Positions 44,676 through 51,872 of a stretch of 64,000 bases of DNA are shown one piece after another. The notes beneath the pieces are model-generated. The model was not told where the DNA came from. It made no database searches and was given only the letters and a program-made list of their open reading frames with translations. The position numbers were made by a program, and so were the translations under genes. Position 1 is the first letter of the stretch, and every line of letters begins with the position of its first letter. The stretch is from positions 1-64,000 of IMG/VR virus record IMGVR_UViG_3300028920_002938. One strand, 5' to 3'. The DNA comes from a virus.

Positions 44676-46009
44676 TCTTCCTCCTCTTTTTTTGGTTCTG
44701 GTTCTTCTTCTGGTTCCTCTTCTTCTTCCTCTTCTTCTTCTTCCTCATCAACATCTTCCTGTTCTTCATTAGGTTCATTTGTTGAGTATCCTTCATATAT
44801 GATTGTGTTAGCCTCATCTTCATCTATTGGCTTCATACCAAATTTCTTTCTTATCTCGTTAATTGTGAATGGTTTATATTTAGAAGACCTAAATCCTCTT
44901 ATTAGATTACCCATCCATTTAGCTTTTTCTGATTCATCTGCTGAACTAACACTTCTAAACTCAATTGATACAATATCTGGATCAAATCTATTCTCTTCTA
45001 ACACTCTATTAAATAATTGTTTTTCTATAATTCTAGATAGTCTTAACTGGAATGATTGAATCATTCTCTCATACATAATTGCCTTAATCTTTGCAGTTGC
45101 TTCTGTTGAACCCCTACCTAATCCAAGAGCCTCTTCTGGACATAGTAATCCAATAATCACTTGTGTCTGGAAGTAATTGAAATATTCTTCTATTCCAGCT
45201 ATTCCTTTCTCGTCTATTGTATCTATAGAAACATTCCAAGGAACTATAAATTCATTTTTCTCGTCTATATCTTCTACTTCGTCTCTTATCTCTTTTAATA
45301 CACTCTCTGGGGGTAGTTGTCTATCTTTCTCATTTCCAACTGTAAATACAGTCTTAGTAGTACCGTGTCTTATGATTGCATTAGCAATTGCATTATCTGT
45401 CTTTATTTTCTTATCTATAGTATCTCTTGATGCTTGTAGTAATGATATTCCATATGGAGTCTCTGGATTTGAAAAGAACTTAATGTGACATATAGTTTCT
45501 TTATCAAGTTTTGGTATTCCAGACTTATCTCTAACACCAAGACTTTGCTGATACGACTGAACTATGCCATGTTCATCATATACTATTTCCATAGACTTTG
45601 GATCAACATCAAGTAATGAAGAAGGTTCTTTCTTTCTATTTAGAACAATTTCCATAAATGCATCTCCTAGAACTAAAGCATATCTAGTATTATCTACTAG
45701 ATGTGAGTCTAAATCTACTTTCTTGCACCATTGAATTATTAAATCTCTAGCTTTGGGATTCTCTGATTCTATATCATATCCAACCATAACTGTATTGAAT
45801 GCTATTGAATTAACAGCTGCCCATACAGTATCTTCGTTTGAATAGTAATCCCAATATTTTTGGAGTTGAGATTTTGTTCTAACTCCCTTCTGCATACCAA
45901 ATGACTTTTTCTTTCCAGTTTGTATTACCGACTTTGGTCTACCTTCATCATCCAGATATTTAATAGTTTGAAATGGATTTAATCTTTTAATTGAATCAAT
46001 TATTGACAT
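44672..46009 (-). CDS. Portal protein
   Basis: A 445-residue protein with the portal fold order: SNEDTVWAAVNSIAFNTVMVGYDI, DTRYALVLGDAFMEIV-like region (NTRYALVLGDAFMEIVLN), PKSMEIVYDEHG, IPKLDKETICHIKFF, PETPYGISLLQ, and GSTEATAKIKAIMYERMIQSFQLRLSRIIEKQL as the long helix. It forms the dodecameric DNA gate and sits between Alba/large terminase and the protease. The last ~35 residues are almost pure Glu/Asp/Pro, unusual for portals, and could bind scaffold or basic proteins. Confidence 0.92.
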   Translation of the reverse strand: MSIIDSIKRLNPFQTIKYLDDEGRPKSVIQTGKKKSFGMQKGVRTKSQLQKYWDYYSNEDTVWAAVNSIAFNTVMVGYDIESENPKARDLIIQWCKKVDLDSHLVDNTRYALVLGDAFMEIVLNRKKEPSSLLDVDPKSMEIVYDEHGIVQSYQQSLGVRDKSGIPKLDKETICHIKFFSNPETPYGISLLQASRDTIDKKIKTDNAIANAIIRHGTTKTVFTVGNEKDRQLPPESVLKEIRDEVEDIDEKNEFIVPWNVSIDTIDEKGIAGIEEYFNYFQTQVIIGLLCPEEALGLGRGSTEATAKIKAIMYERMIQSFQLRLSRIIEKQLFNRVLEENRFDPDIVSIEFRSVSSADESEKAKWMGNLIRGFRSSKYKPFTINEIRKKFGMKPIDEDEANTIIYEGYSTNEPNEEQEDVDEEEEEEEEEEEPEEEPEPKKEEEE

Positions 46010-46019
46010 TATATCTATC

Positions 46020-46301
46020 TCATTCCTTTTCTTCTACTTTCTTTTTCTTACCCTCAAGAATTATAGTTATAGTTGAGACTTTTCTATCTTCGTAGTCTTC
46101 ACTATCTATTTCTATATTTACTTTTGGGTTTATCATCTGTCGCTTTAATATTTCAGCAGTATCAACTGTTGTTTTGATATTGCCACCACGACCTAATAAT
46201 CTAACTGGTTTTTTAGCCTTATTACCTAAAGCCCAAACACCAGCATTTATGTAGCTAATAACAGGCTTATCGCCTATATATACATCCTCATATTCCGACA
46301 T
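46020..46301 (-). CDS. alba: Alba-family nucleic-acid-binding protein
   Basis: A 93-residue protein from the ATG at 46301 (GGTG upstream); a longer in-frame GTG start would add 12 residues not found in the family. YIGDKPVISYINAGVWAL matches the Alba opening (IGKKPVMNYVLAAL), RLLGRGGNIKTTVDTAEIL matches the nucleic-acid binding loop and helix (KARGRAISKAVDTVEI), and KVSTITIILEGK matches the last strand. Alba dimers coat DNA and RNA in archaea. The gene sits between portal and terminase, so it may compact genomic DNA, be packaged, or act in packaging. This is one of the firmest archaeal markers in the window. Confidence 0.88.
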   Translation of the reverse strand: MSEYEDVYIGDKPVISYINAGVWALGNKAKKPVRLLGRGGNIKTTVDTAEILKRQMINPKVNIEIDSEDYEDRKVSTITIILEGKKKKVEEKE

Positions 46302-46338
46302 ACTGACACCGACTATTTTAACATTGGTTGAAACCACA

Positions 46339-47733
46339 TTATGCCTTTATAACAAAAGGAAGTTTTCTTTTTCTTGCAGTAAATACACTAGTTACCTTAT
46401 CCCAATCAACTGGATCTAAATCGTCTTCTGAAGCCTGTATAGCAAAAGCAAGACTGTCTATAGCATCATCGTGCATCCCTCTTGGATAACTTATTAGCTC
46501 ATCAGCTAAAAAGTCTAAACTTGGGTTTATTGTTATTCTATTTGTCTCAAGTAATACACTCAATCTCTGTAATCTAGACCACTTGTCATTAACCCAAGAA
46601 GATTTTAGTTGTTTAATTGGAAGATTGGTAGTATCCTTCCATTCATCAGTTATTATTCTCTGAGCAGCATTAGACTCTATTCCAATCATTCTTGGTGCCC
46701 ATTTTTCACTTAATGATTTTATTATTCGTAGTTGTTGACTCATAGATACTTTATCCCTTATACTCTCAACCACGTAGTAGTTATTTGACTTTGTTTTAGC
46801 TACTACGGTAGCTACAAAATAGTCACCTTCAATACTCTTTGAAGCTAAATCTACGCCAATAAATCTCTCGGTATCAGATGGAAATCGTGTCTCATCCCAT
46901 CTAGATATTGCGTTATCAACCCATTCTTTCTTTACTGGGGAATCTTCAGTTTGTATTATGTTATTTTGGTACTGCATTTCAAATGCTACTTTACCAATAT
47001 GATCGTCACGTAGACGAATCAAATCATCATAGCTAAATCTATCTGGCCAAAGAACCTTCTTTTCCTTGTCATCTAATATAGCTTTAAATCTTTTTGCTTC
47101 GTATAAGTCTTTTGTAGAGAGATAGTTGTGTAAGTCGTCTTCATGCCATCTAGTAGCTATATTTATTATCTTACCCTCAGGTTCAAGCATCTCTAGTAAT
47201 TCAGTTTCATACCATTCTTTTAGTTGTCTTCTTCTGTGAGCTGTTTGGGTATTCTTCCTGTCACACACATCATCTAATATTATTATATCATAGTGAGATG
47301 ATATCTGTGAAGATGTCACTCCTAGAACCTGTAGTGTAGGTTCTTTGTGGATTATTCCACCACCCTTGTTCTTAACTCGTAGTTTTGAACGAGACCATAA
47401 ATTGGATTTCTGTTCCCCAAATAACTCAACTAGCTTTTCATTGTACTCGAGATGGTGACTTATGAAAGTCATCATTTCTTCAGCTTTATTTTGGTTTACT
47501 GTAGTAATTAATATTCTAATTGACGGATCTATTATGATACGCCAAATGATGTACCCCTCAACAATGGTACTCTTACCATGTCCTCTCGGGGCAAGTAAAC
47601 AGACAAATTCATTGTCTTCGAATAAATCTAACCATTCTTCGTGGAAGTCCTTTACTGTTAAATTTAGTACTTCTTCCATGAAGGATTTACAATTAGTAGT
47701 ATACTCCAATATCTTCAGATAGTTGTCAGCCAT
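46339..47733 (-). CDS. Terminase large subunit
   Basis: A 464-residue packaging motor. Walker A APRGHGKST (48-56), Walker B DIIILDD (149-155), motif III IATRW (~192-196). The RNase-H-like nuclease has FIGVDLASK (Asp295), MIGIESNAA (Glu353) and GMHDDAIDSLAFA (Asp422/423). This is the full set for ATP-driven translocation and headful or site-specific cutting. It precedes Alba and portal in reading order. Resembles terminases of tailed archaeal viruses and phages (TerL gp17/GpA-like). Confidence 0.95.
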   Translation of the reverse strand: MADNYLKILEYTTNCKSFMEEVLNLTVKDFHEEWLDLFEDNEFVCLLAPRGHGKSTIVEGYIIWRIIIDPSIRILITTVNQNKAEEMMTFISHHLEYNEKLVELFGEQKSNLWSRSKLRVKNKGGGIIHKEPTLQVLGVTSSQISSHYDIIILDDVCDRKNTQTAHRRRQLKEWYETELLEMLEPEGKIINIATRWHEDDLHNYLSTKDLYEAKRFKAILDDKEKKVLWPDRFSYDDLIRLRDDHIGKVAFEMQYQNNIIQTEDSPVKKEWVDNAISRWDETRFPSDTERFIGVDLASKSIEGDYFVATVVAKTKSNNYYVVESIRDKVSMSQQLRIIKSLSEKWAPRMIGIESNAAQRIITDEWKDTTNLPIKQLKSSWVNDKWSRLQRLSVLLETNRITINPSLDFLADELISYPRGMHDDAIDSLAFAIQASEDDLDPVDWDKVTSVFTARKRKLPFVIKA

Positions 47734-47740
47734 TTCAATT

Positions 47741-47767
47741 ATATAAATAAATAAACATTATAACATG
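47741..47767 (-). promoter_or_regulatory. Recurrent late motif (copy m)
   Basis: On the minus strand TTATAATGTTTATTTATTT then ATATAATT, 7 bases upstream of the terminase ATG. No ribosome binding site is visible, so a leaderless or short-leader transcript is possible. Confidence 0.45.
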
Positions 47768-47795
47768 TATTGGTTGTATTTGATACTCAATGTGT

Positions 47796-48002
47796 TTATT
47801 CTTCGGTAGGGTCAGAGTCAGAGAATCCCATAAGGATACCGACTATACCACCTAAGAATGTTACGAATTCTTGCCAAGGTAATACGTCTGTATATATTCC
47901 CATGCCTTCGAATACTCCACCAGCCATATAGCCGAATGCAATACCAATCAAACCTAGGAATATAGACTTCAGTAACTTTGCCAACAGTAACTTACTTAGC
48001 AT
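47796..48002 (-). CDS. Small two-helix membrane protein, holin-like
   Basis: A 68-residue protein with two membrane helices (FLGLIGIAFGYMAGGVF and FVTFLGGIVGILMGF), a basic N-terminus and an acidic end (SDSDPTEE). This is the size and topology of small holins. It precedes the terminase with the other membrane gene. Holin function is a guess from size and topology. Confidence 0.55.
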   Translation of the reverse strand: MLSKLLLAKLLKSIFLGLIGIAFGYMAGGVFEGMGIYTDVLPWQEFVTFLGGIVGILMGFSDSDPTEE

Positions 48003-48058
48003 ATTTCTTCCTTTCCCTTATTTATTACAGTTTAATATACATATCGTTGTATAGTTGT

Positions 48059-48307
48059 CTATTCTGTGAGACCATCTTTGTAGTGCATCACGATATTATA
48101 TATTGTTTGTAATATTGCTAGTGTCAAACCAGAATATGCAAGGAACTCTTGTGGTATTAACGGACTACCACTCTCGATTATTGCGATTACTGCATTTAAT
48201 CCACCAGCCATGAATGTTAGAAATAACATTAAAATGAATTTCTTCATAGCTATAGTTAGCTTAAATGCTGGACCTGGTTGATACCAAGCTACTTGATCTT
48301 TTTTCAT
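48059..48307 (-). CDS. Small two-helix membrane protein
   Basis: An 82-residue protein with an amphipathic start (KKDQVAWYQPGPAFKLTIAM) and two membrane helices (FILMLFLTFMAGGLNAVIAII and FLAYSGLTLAILQTIYNIV). It overlaps the upstream small-terminase candidate by 4 bases. Together with the following 68-residue gene it could be a two-component holin or membrane anchor. No family recognised. Confidence 0.55.
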   Translation of the reverse strand: MKKDQVAWYQPGPAFKLTIAMKKFILMLFLTFMAGGLNAVIAIIESGSPLIPQEFLAYSGLTLAILQTIYNIVMHYKDGLTE

Positions 48308-48870
48308 TCACTATCCTCCTTTAATTTTTCTTTTATTTTGTTTCTACACTCTTTACAGAGATCTCGTGAAATATCAAGGAGTAAATTTTTAATATTTATT
48401 TCCTTCTTGTAGATTATGTTTTGTGTTGGCTTGATTATTCTATTGTCAGCAAACTCCCTTAACGAGACCAAATTCTTTCGATATTGATCATTCACCTTTT
48501 GCCAAGAACTTATAATCTTCTGTACATCTGTAGACTTTAAGTCCTCATTCTTAAGTTTAGACATATAACTTTCTATAGTTCGTCTAGCATTTTCTGAGTC
48601 TAGAATAGATTCTCTCATCTTTATATTGAATTCTTTTTCCATCAGTTCTGTTGGATCTTTGCTTTCATCTAGTTTAATCTCAAGTCTATCCTCGTCTTTT
48701 TTCTTTAAGAATCTATGTATAGACATAGGACTGATTTCATTTAGTTCTGGTATGTCTGTGTATTTGGTTGATATAGCTTCTGCTATGGCATGAGTACTCT
48801 TGCCTTCGCTATCCAAGCGAATAACTTCATCTTCCAAATTCCATTTTATTATTTTATTTTTCTTTGTCAT
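48304..48870 (-). CDS. Terminase small subunit candidate
   Basis: A 188-residue protein, first gene of the virion operon. Residues ~10-55 (DEVIRLDSEGKSTHAIAEAIS, SPMSIHRFLKKK) form a clear helix-turn-helix of the type seen in small terminases. The centre is long helices (ESILDSENARRTIESYMSKL, VQKIISSWQKVNDQYRKNL) and the end has CKEC. Small terminases recognise the packaging site and recruit the large subunit. Membrane-protein genes lie between it and the large subunit, which is unusual. TAGGAGAAAC is the ribosome site. Confidence 0.6.
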   Translation of the reverse strand: MTKKNKIIKWNLEDEVIRLDSEGKSTHAIAEAISTKYTDIPELNEISPMSIHRFLKKKDEDRLEIKLDESKDPTELMEKEFNIKMRESILDSENARRTIESYMSKLKNEDLKSTDVQKIISSWQKVNDQYRKNLVSLREFADNRIIKPTQNIIYKKEINIKNLLLDISRDLCKECRNKIKEKLKEDSE

Positions 48871-49477
48871 ATATAGTTTCTCCTATATATAATTTAGAAT
48901 CGAAATATCCCACCATCTACCCGACTTTTCTTGTCACTCCTGTTCGATTATCTATTGTGAGGCAGTGGAATATATAGCTATATACCCTCTCTCATATATA
49001 TATATGCAGTCGTAAACCTAGTCATAGTATATAAAGGTTTCCCCTCTATGTATACACCTATATATACACTTTTCGTTATCCTAGTAGAATTTTGGCTGGA
49101 AGAGGAGAATGCCTTTTTTCTCTTTTCGTTACCCTATGTTGTGGTGACTTAGCGATTAGAAGATACTCCTGTTGCTTAAGGCGTGTTAATGTTTCTCACA
49201 ATATCATTTTTATTAACCATTTTTATATTTAAACTAACAATTGTTAAATTTTAACATTGATTATTGTAATATCATATCTAATATGATATATATATTTAGA
49301 TATTTTTATAATATGAGAAATGGCACATTTTTTTGTTTCGACAATTTTTTATTGTTTTAAGTCTTATTTACACCATTATTCCTTCTTACACTATTTTATT
49401 AACGATTGTTAATTTGGATAGTCTATTCTCAAACCAAAAACCATATAACAATTTATGCTTAAGTTTTTTGTATTATC

Positions 49478-49507
49478 ATAATATCTAATATTATAATATC
49501 TAATATT
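49478..49507. repeat. Tandem 15-base repeats with internal symmetry
   Basis: Two adjoining exact copies of ATAATATCTAATATT. The core TATCTAATAT occurs a third time at 49276 inside a perfect inverted repeat. This is typical of operators or origin iterons. Confidence 0.7.
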
Positions 49508-49651
49508 GATATATTGTTATTCTACATTATTTTGATATTACTATTTTACATATTTTTTAATGGTATAATTCCTTATTTTATTTGGTATTTTTATATAAAT
49601 ATCATAATGTTCAATTTTGTGCATTCTCTCCTGTTGGCACAAATCGACAAC

Positions 49652-49659
49652 TATATAAG
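49652..49659 (+). promoter_or_regulatory. TATA box of the leaderless HNH-like gene
   Basis: TATATAAG centred about 28 bases before the ATG at 49683. With the usual archaeal spacing transcription starts at or next to the ATG, and no ribosome site is present, so the message is leaderless. A 7-bp inverted repeat (49616-49643) lies just upstream and could be an operator. Confidence 0.7.
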
Positions 49660-49682
49660 TAAACATTGCTTACAGTAATTCC

Positions 49683-50267
49683 ATGAAACAAAATAAATCA
49701 ACCGGAATATTTGAGGCAAACGAATTTGCAGAAATACGGGATTTATTGCTTGACGTGGCAAACAATCCCATTAAATACATTGACTATGAATATAAGGAAC
49801 AAAATAATTTATTAGATGATTTTAAAGAATTAATAAAATCATCTGTAAAATATGGTATTCAATTTAGATATACAAATCCAGAGTCAAAAAAACAAATGAT
49901 TTACATTGATAAAAAAGACAACAGAATAAAACTATTAGGGGTTAATGGCAATGTAACAAAATCAAATACAATCTTCCACTACAGCAGATTAAAATACATT
50001 ATCGCAAAAGGTCAAAACACATTAAGCATAAAGGCAATAACAAAAATTATTGCTGATAGAAAAACAGTTAAAACCATTGATATAGACCACTTTGATAATA
50101 ATAAACAAAACAATCAATTGTCAAACTTAAAACCAGTTCCTCATTCAATCAACGTAAACAATAATTATGATAAACTCAAAAAACTCATTGCAGAAGGCAA
50201 AATCCACCAAGCAAAACAAACAGCAAAAAAATTAGATGTAAGTTACCTTCTAACTTACATCCTCTAA
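49683..50267 (+). CDS. HNH-like endonuclease (HNH_3 type), leaderless
   Basis: A 194-residue protein. The motif IDIDHFDNNKQNNQLSNLKP near residues 136-155 matches the HNH_3 core (DHxDxNxxNNxxxNL) found in homing and phage-encoded nucleases; the His, second Asp and Asn residues are present. A preceding region (QMIYIDKKDNRIKLLGVNG, FHYSRLKYIIAKG) fits the strand-rich N-terminal part. The C-terminus lies inside a terminator hairpin. Codon use is AAA/ATA-heavy, like the neighbours. Could be a mobile nuclease inserted between repeat clusters. Confidence 0.65.
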   Translation: MKQNKSTGIFEANEFAEIRDLLLDVANNPIKYIDYEYKEQNNLLDDFKELIKSSVKYGIQFRYTNPESKKQMIYIDKKDNRIKLLGVNGNVTKSNTIFHYSRLKYIIAKGQNTLSIKAITKIIADRKTVKTIDIDHFDNNKQNNQLSNLKPVPHSINVNNNYDKLKKLIAEGKIHQAKQTAKKLDVSYLLTYIL

Positions 50268-50280
50268 TCTTTTTTCTTTT
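50231..50280 (+). terminator. Terminator hairpin inside the end of the HNH-like gene
   Basis: GATGTAAGTTA (50235-50245) and TAACTTACATC (50251-50261) make a perfect 11-bp stem with a five-base loop. The stem encodes the last residues of the gene, and a TCTTTTTTCTTTT tract follows. The downstream small gene begins right after, so partial read-through would set its level. Confidence 0.65.
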
Positions 50281-50291
50281 AAGGTGATGAA

Positions 50292-50468
50292 ATGAAAAAA
50301 ATATGGAAAACAAAAACCTTCCCAACAAGGAGAGGTGCAATAAATTTTGCAAAAGCGAAAAGTATATCAAAACCCCCATACTGGGATAAAGCAATTATAC
50401 CAGATAAGAAAGGTAGACTAATTCAAACTAAAGTTTTTAAGGTTGATTACTTAGGTATTCAATCTTAA
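50292..50468 (+). CDS. 58-residue basic protein, unknown
   Basis: Starts at ATG 50292 with AAGGTGAT upstream. It reads MKKIWKTKTFPTRRGAINFA and continues KAKSISKPPYWDKAIIPDKK with a short strand-rich end. No domain is recognised; the size and basic charge suit a small DNA- or RNA-associated protein. A T-rich tract (50469-50486) ends the transcript. Confidence 0.6.
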   Translation: MKKIWKTKTFPTRRGAINFAKAKSISKPPYWDKAIIPDKKGRLIQTKVFKVDYLGIQS

Positions 50469-50486
50469 TCTTTTCTTTTTATTTTT

Positions 50487-50588
50487 GCCATTCCTCTTTA
50501 TATCTGCAATCCAATATATTAATCGCCATTCCTCTTATTATTCCACTTTCAGAATATTAATCATTTTACATTCCCAGAACATTAACAA
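50487..50588. repeat. Promoter-type repeat cluster 1 (orphan)
   Basis: Two full units and one degenerate unit of the ~37-base repeat: on the plus strand GCCATTCCTCTTTATAT... ending AATATTAAT (50487-50523 and 50525-50561) and a partial third. Other clusters sit just upstream of a minus-strand TATA box. This one faces the convergent plus-strand genes, so it has either lost its gene or acts at a distance. Confidence 0.7.
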
Positions 50589-50632
50589 TTGTTTAATCTT
50601 ATTAAAATGAAAGAAAGAAAAAAAAGATGACC

Positions 50633-50764
50633 TTATTGCCATCTTTCATATTTTGGGCTGAGCGTATGACCGCAATCACATACGAACTCTTCATTTTGGT
50701 ATTTCTTTATTAGTTCTCTTATGTAATATGCTGTCTTACATTTCTTACATATTATTTTTATCAT
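50633..50764 (-). CDS. 43-residue zinc-ribbon microprotein, leaderless
   Basis: Begins MIKIICKKCKTAYYIRELIK and has a second pair CDCG, forming a single zinc ribbon (Cys6, Cys9, Cys29, Cys31). The ATG at 50764 is 26-27 bases from the TATA box centre at 50790, with no ribosome site, so the message is leaderless. Upstream lies one copy of the shared promoter repeat. A T/A-rich tract follows the stop. Confidence 0.65.
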   Translation of the reverse strand: MIKIICKKCKTAYYIRELIKKYQNEEFVCDCGHTLSPKYERWQ

Positions 50765-50786
50765 AATATCATATATAAGATATTAG

Positions 50787-50794
50787 TATATAAA
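50787..50794 (-). promoter_or_regulatory. TATA box of the 43-residue gene
   Basis: TTTATATA on the minus strand, ten bases from the repeat unit at 50805-50841. The distance to the ATG fits a leaderless transcript. Confidence 0.7.
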
Positions 50795-50804
50795 CTTATG
50801 TATT

Positions 50805-50841
50805 GCAGTTCCTCTTATTATTTCAGATCTTATATATTAAT
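50805..50841 (-). repeat. Promoter-associated repeat, cluster 2
   Basis: One full unit (plus strand GCAGTTCCTCTTATTATTTC ... ATTAAT) followed by a degenerate one (50843-50865). Ten bases separate it from the TATA box, the same arrangement as clusters 3 to 5. Confidence 0.7.
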
Positions 50842-50892
50842 ACCCATATTCTTATATCCTGCATATGTGAAAAAAATAAAGAAAAAAAAGAA

Positions 50893-51108
50893 TTAATGAG
50901 ATAAAAGCGTATCAATTTTATCAATGAAACCACTAATGATTAATGAATGGTAGCGTAACTCATCACTTGTTGTTAATAGTTTACAGTTATTTGCATCATG
51001 CCTTATCATACTGCGTAATTCATATAAGTATTCCTGTAGTATTTTGAAATTTCTCTGTGTTCCAGATAAAGATACATTTGTTATATCTGCTAATGCTATT
51101 CCGTCTAT
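50893..51108 (-). CDS. 71-residue helical protein without a normal start codon
   Basis: The frame is open from an in-frame TAG just upstream to the stop at 50893. It encodes IDGIALADITNVSLSGTQRN and further helical sequence ending in DTLLSH. There is no ATG, GTG or TTG at the expected site: the ideal GGAGGTGAT is followed by AAA-ATA-GAC. Initiation at AUA, a -1 shift from the nine-codon leader frame at 51131-51105, or a recent loss of ATG are the options. The similar gene at 51554 has the same GGAGGTGAT and then a normal ATG. Confidence 0.5.
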   Translation of the reverse strand: MDGIALADITNVSLSGTQRNFKILQEYLYELRSMIRHDANNCKLLTTSDELRYHSLIISGFIDKIDTLLSH

Positions 51109-51131
51109 TTTATCACCTCCTTTAATTTCAT
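51105..51131 (-). CDS. Eight-residue leaderless upstream frame
   Basis: ATG at 51131 lies 25 bases from the TATA box centre, at the expected transcription start. The frame encodes MKLKEVIK, contains the GGAGGTGAT of the next gene, and ends at a TAG that overlaps the ATA of the 71-residue frame. AAAA before the stop would allow a -1 slip into that frame. Confidence 0.3.
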   Translation of the reverse strand: MKLKEVIK

Positions 51132-51152
51132 ATATCTAATATAGATTATTAG

Positions 51153-51160
51153 TATATAAA
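51153..51160 (-). promoter_or_regulatory. TATA box of the 71-residue gene
   Basis: TTTATATA on the minus strand, ten bases from the repeat unit at 51171. Transcription should start near 51130. Confidence 0.7.
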
Positions 51161-51170
51161 CCTTGTGTTT

Positions 51171-51247
51171 GGCATTCCTCATTATATTTTCATTCCAGAA
51201 TATTAATATCCGTCATTCCTCTTTATATCCTAAGATCCAAATATTAA
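51171..51247 (-). repeat. Promoter-associated repeat, cluster 3
   Basis: Two units: plus-strand GGCATTCCTCATTATATTTT ... AATATTAAT (51171-51207) and GTCATTCCTCTTTATATCCT ... AATATTAAT (51212-51247), 41 bases apart start to start. Confidence 0.75.
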
Positions 51248-51290
51248 TAACTAAATAAAAAAAATATAAAGAAAAAAAAGATAAAGATGT

Positions 51291-51554
51291 TTACTGAAAA
51301 CCAACATCTGAATTTGGAACATTTTGTTTGCTGTTTATCATATCTGCAAAGTTCTTGATTTTTGTTATTAATTCCTTATTGACAATTACTACTAATTCAT
51401 CTTTTGTAAATTCGCTCTGTAACTTATTGACAATATCTTTCCCAGATATTCCGTCATCTGTATTCATTTTGCTGAATATTTCATCTGTGAGTTTGATTAA
51501 TTTGTCGTTTGTTGTTCTCATTACTGCTTGGAATTCTTCAAAGGTTTTTATCAT
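51291..51554 (-). CDS. 87-residue helical protein, unknown
   Basis: Reads MIKTFEEFQAVMRTTNDKLI, then a coil-forming DEIFSKMNTDDGISGKDIVN and NKLQSEFTKDELVVIVNKEL. All-helical and moderately acidic. AAAGGAGGTGATAAAGA lies just before the ATG. It belongs to the set of tiny minus-strand genes each with its own repeat-driven promoter, so it is likely co-regulated with them. Poly-T follows the stop. Function unknown. Confidence 0.6.
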   Translation of the reverse strand: MIKTFEEFQAVMRTTNDKLIKLTDEIFSKMNTDDGISGKDIVNKLQSEFTKDELVVIVNKELITKIKNFADMINSKQNVPNSDVGFQ

Positions 51555-51600
51555 TCTTTATCACCTCCTTTTGTTTCTATTATTAAGAATGTGTTACAAG

Positions 51601-51608
51601 TATATAAG
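51601..51608 (-). promoter_or_regulatory. TATA box of the 87-residue gene
   Basis: CTTATATA on the minus strand, ten bases from the repeat unit at 51619 and about 50 bases from the ATG. Confidence 0.65.
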
Positions 51609-51618
51609 TGTTTTGGTT

Positions 51619-51731
51619 GTCATTCCTCTTATTATTTGTCATATGGAATATTAATCCAGCCTTCCCCATTCCTCTTATTATTTTCCAATCCAGATATTAA
51701 TGGTCATTCTGGGCATTCCTCTTATTATCTG
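51619..51731 (-). repeat. Promoter-associated repeat, cluster 4
   Basis: Two full units (51619-51655 and 51664-51701) and one half unit (51712-51731) of the CATTCCTCTTATTAT ... AATATTAAT repeat. Starts are 46-47 bases apart. Confidence 0.75.
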
Positions 51732-51807
51732 AAAAAAAATATAAAAAAGATCTAATCATATATGATTGTCTAAAATTAAACAAAAGAAAAAAAAGAGATT
51801 AAAAAAC

Positions 51808-51870
51808 TTATTTGTGTTTTTCAATCCAAGTTTTAATTTCTATCCAAGTTTTTGGTAGTGCATACTGCAT
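51808..51870 (-). CDS. 20-residue peptide frame
   Basis: Directly follows the 99-residue gene (stop and ATG 2 bases apart) with AAAAAGGA upstream. It encodes MQYALPKTWIEIKTWIEKHK, an amphipathic helix with twin K-T-W-I-E repeats. Too short to trust without expression data, but the position and ribosome site suit a coupled peptide. Confidence 0.35.
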   Translation of the reverse strand: MQYALPKTWIEIKTWIEKHK

Positions 51871-51872
51871 AT

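Larger units (their letters stand above)
48871..49682. promoter_or_regulatory. Divergent control region between late and early arms
   Basis: An 812-base gene-free stretch. From left: a leader for the minus operon; palindromes TATATAGCTATATA (48970-48983) and CATATATATATATG; a box readable on both strands (AGTATATAAAGG, 49029-49040); twin CTTTTCGTTA blocks (near 49070 and 49120); then a very AT-rich part with TAACAATTGTTA (49235-49246), ATCATATCTAATATGAT (49271-49287), TTAACGATTGTTAA (about 49400-49413) and two adjoining exact copies of ATAATATCTAATATT (49478-49507). It ends with TTTGTGC/GCACAAA arms (49616-49643) and a TATA box. It probably holds repressor sites and may hold an origin. Confidence 0.55.

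Noticed and set aside
48900-49220. Possible tRNA or other known structural RNA in the GC-richer part of the control region
   Set aside because: I could not draw an acceptor stem with a T-loop GTTC motif; only short direct repeats and promoters are visible.
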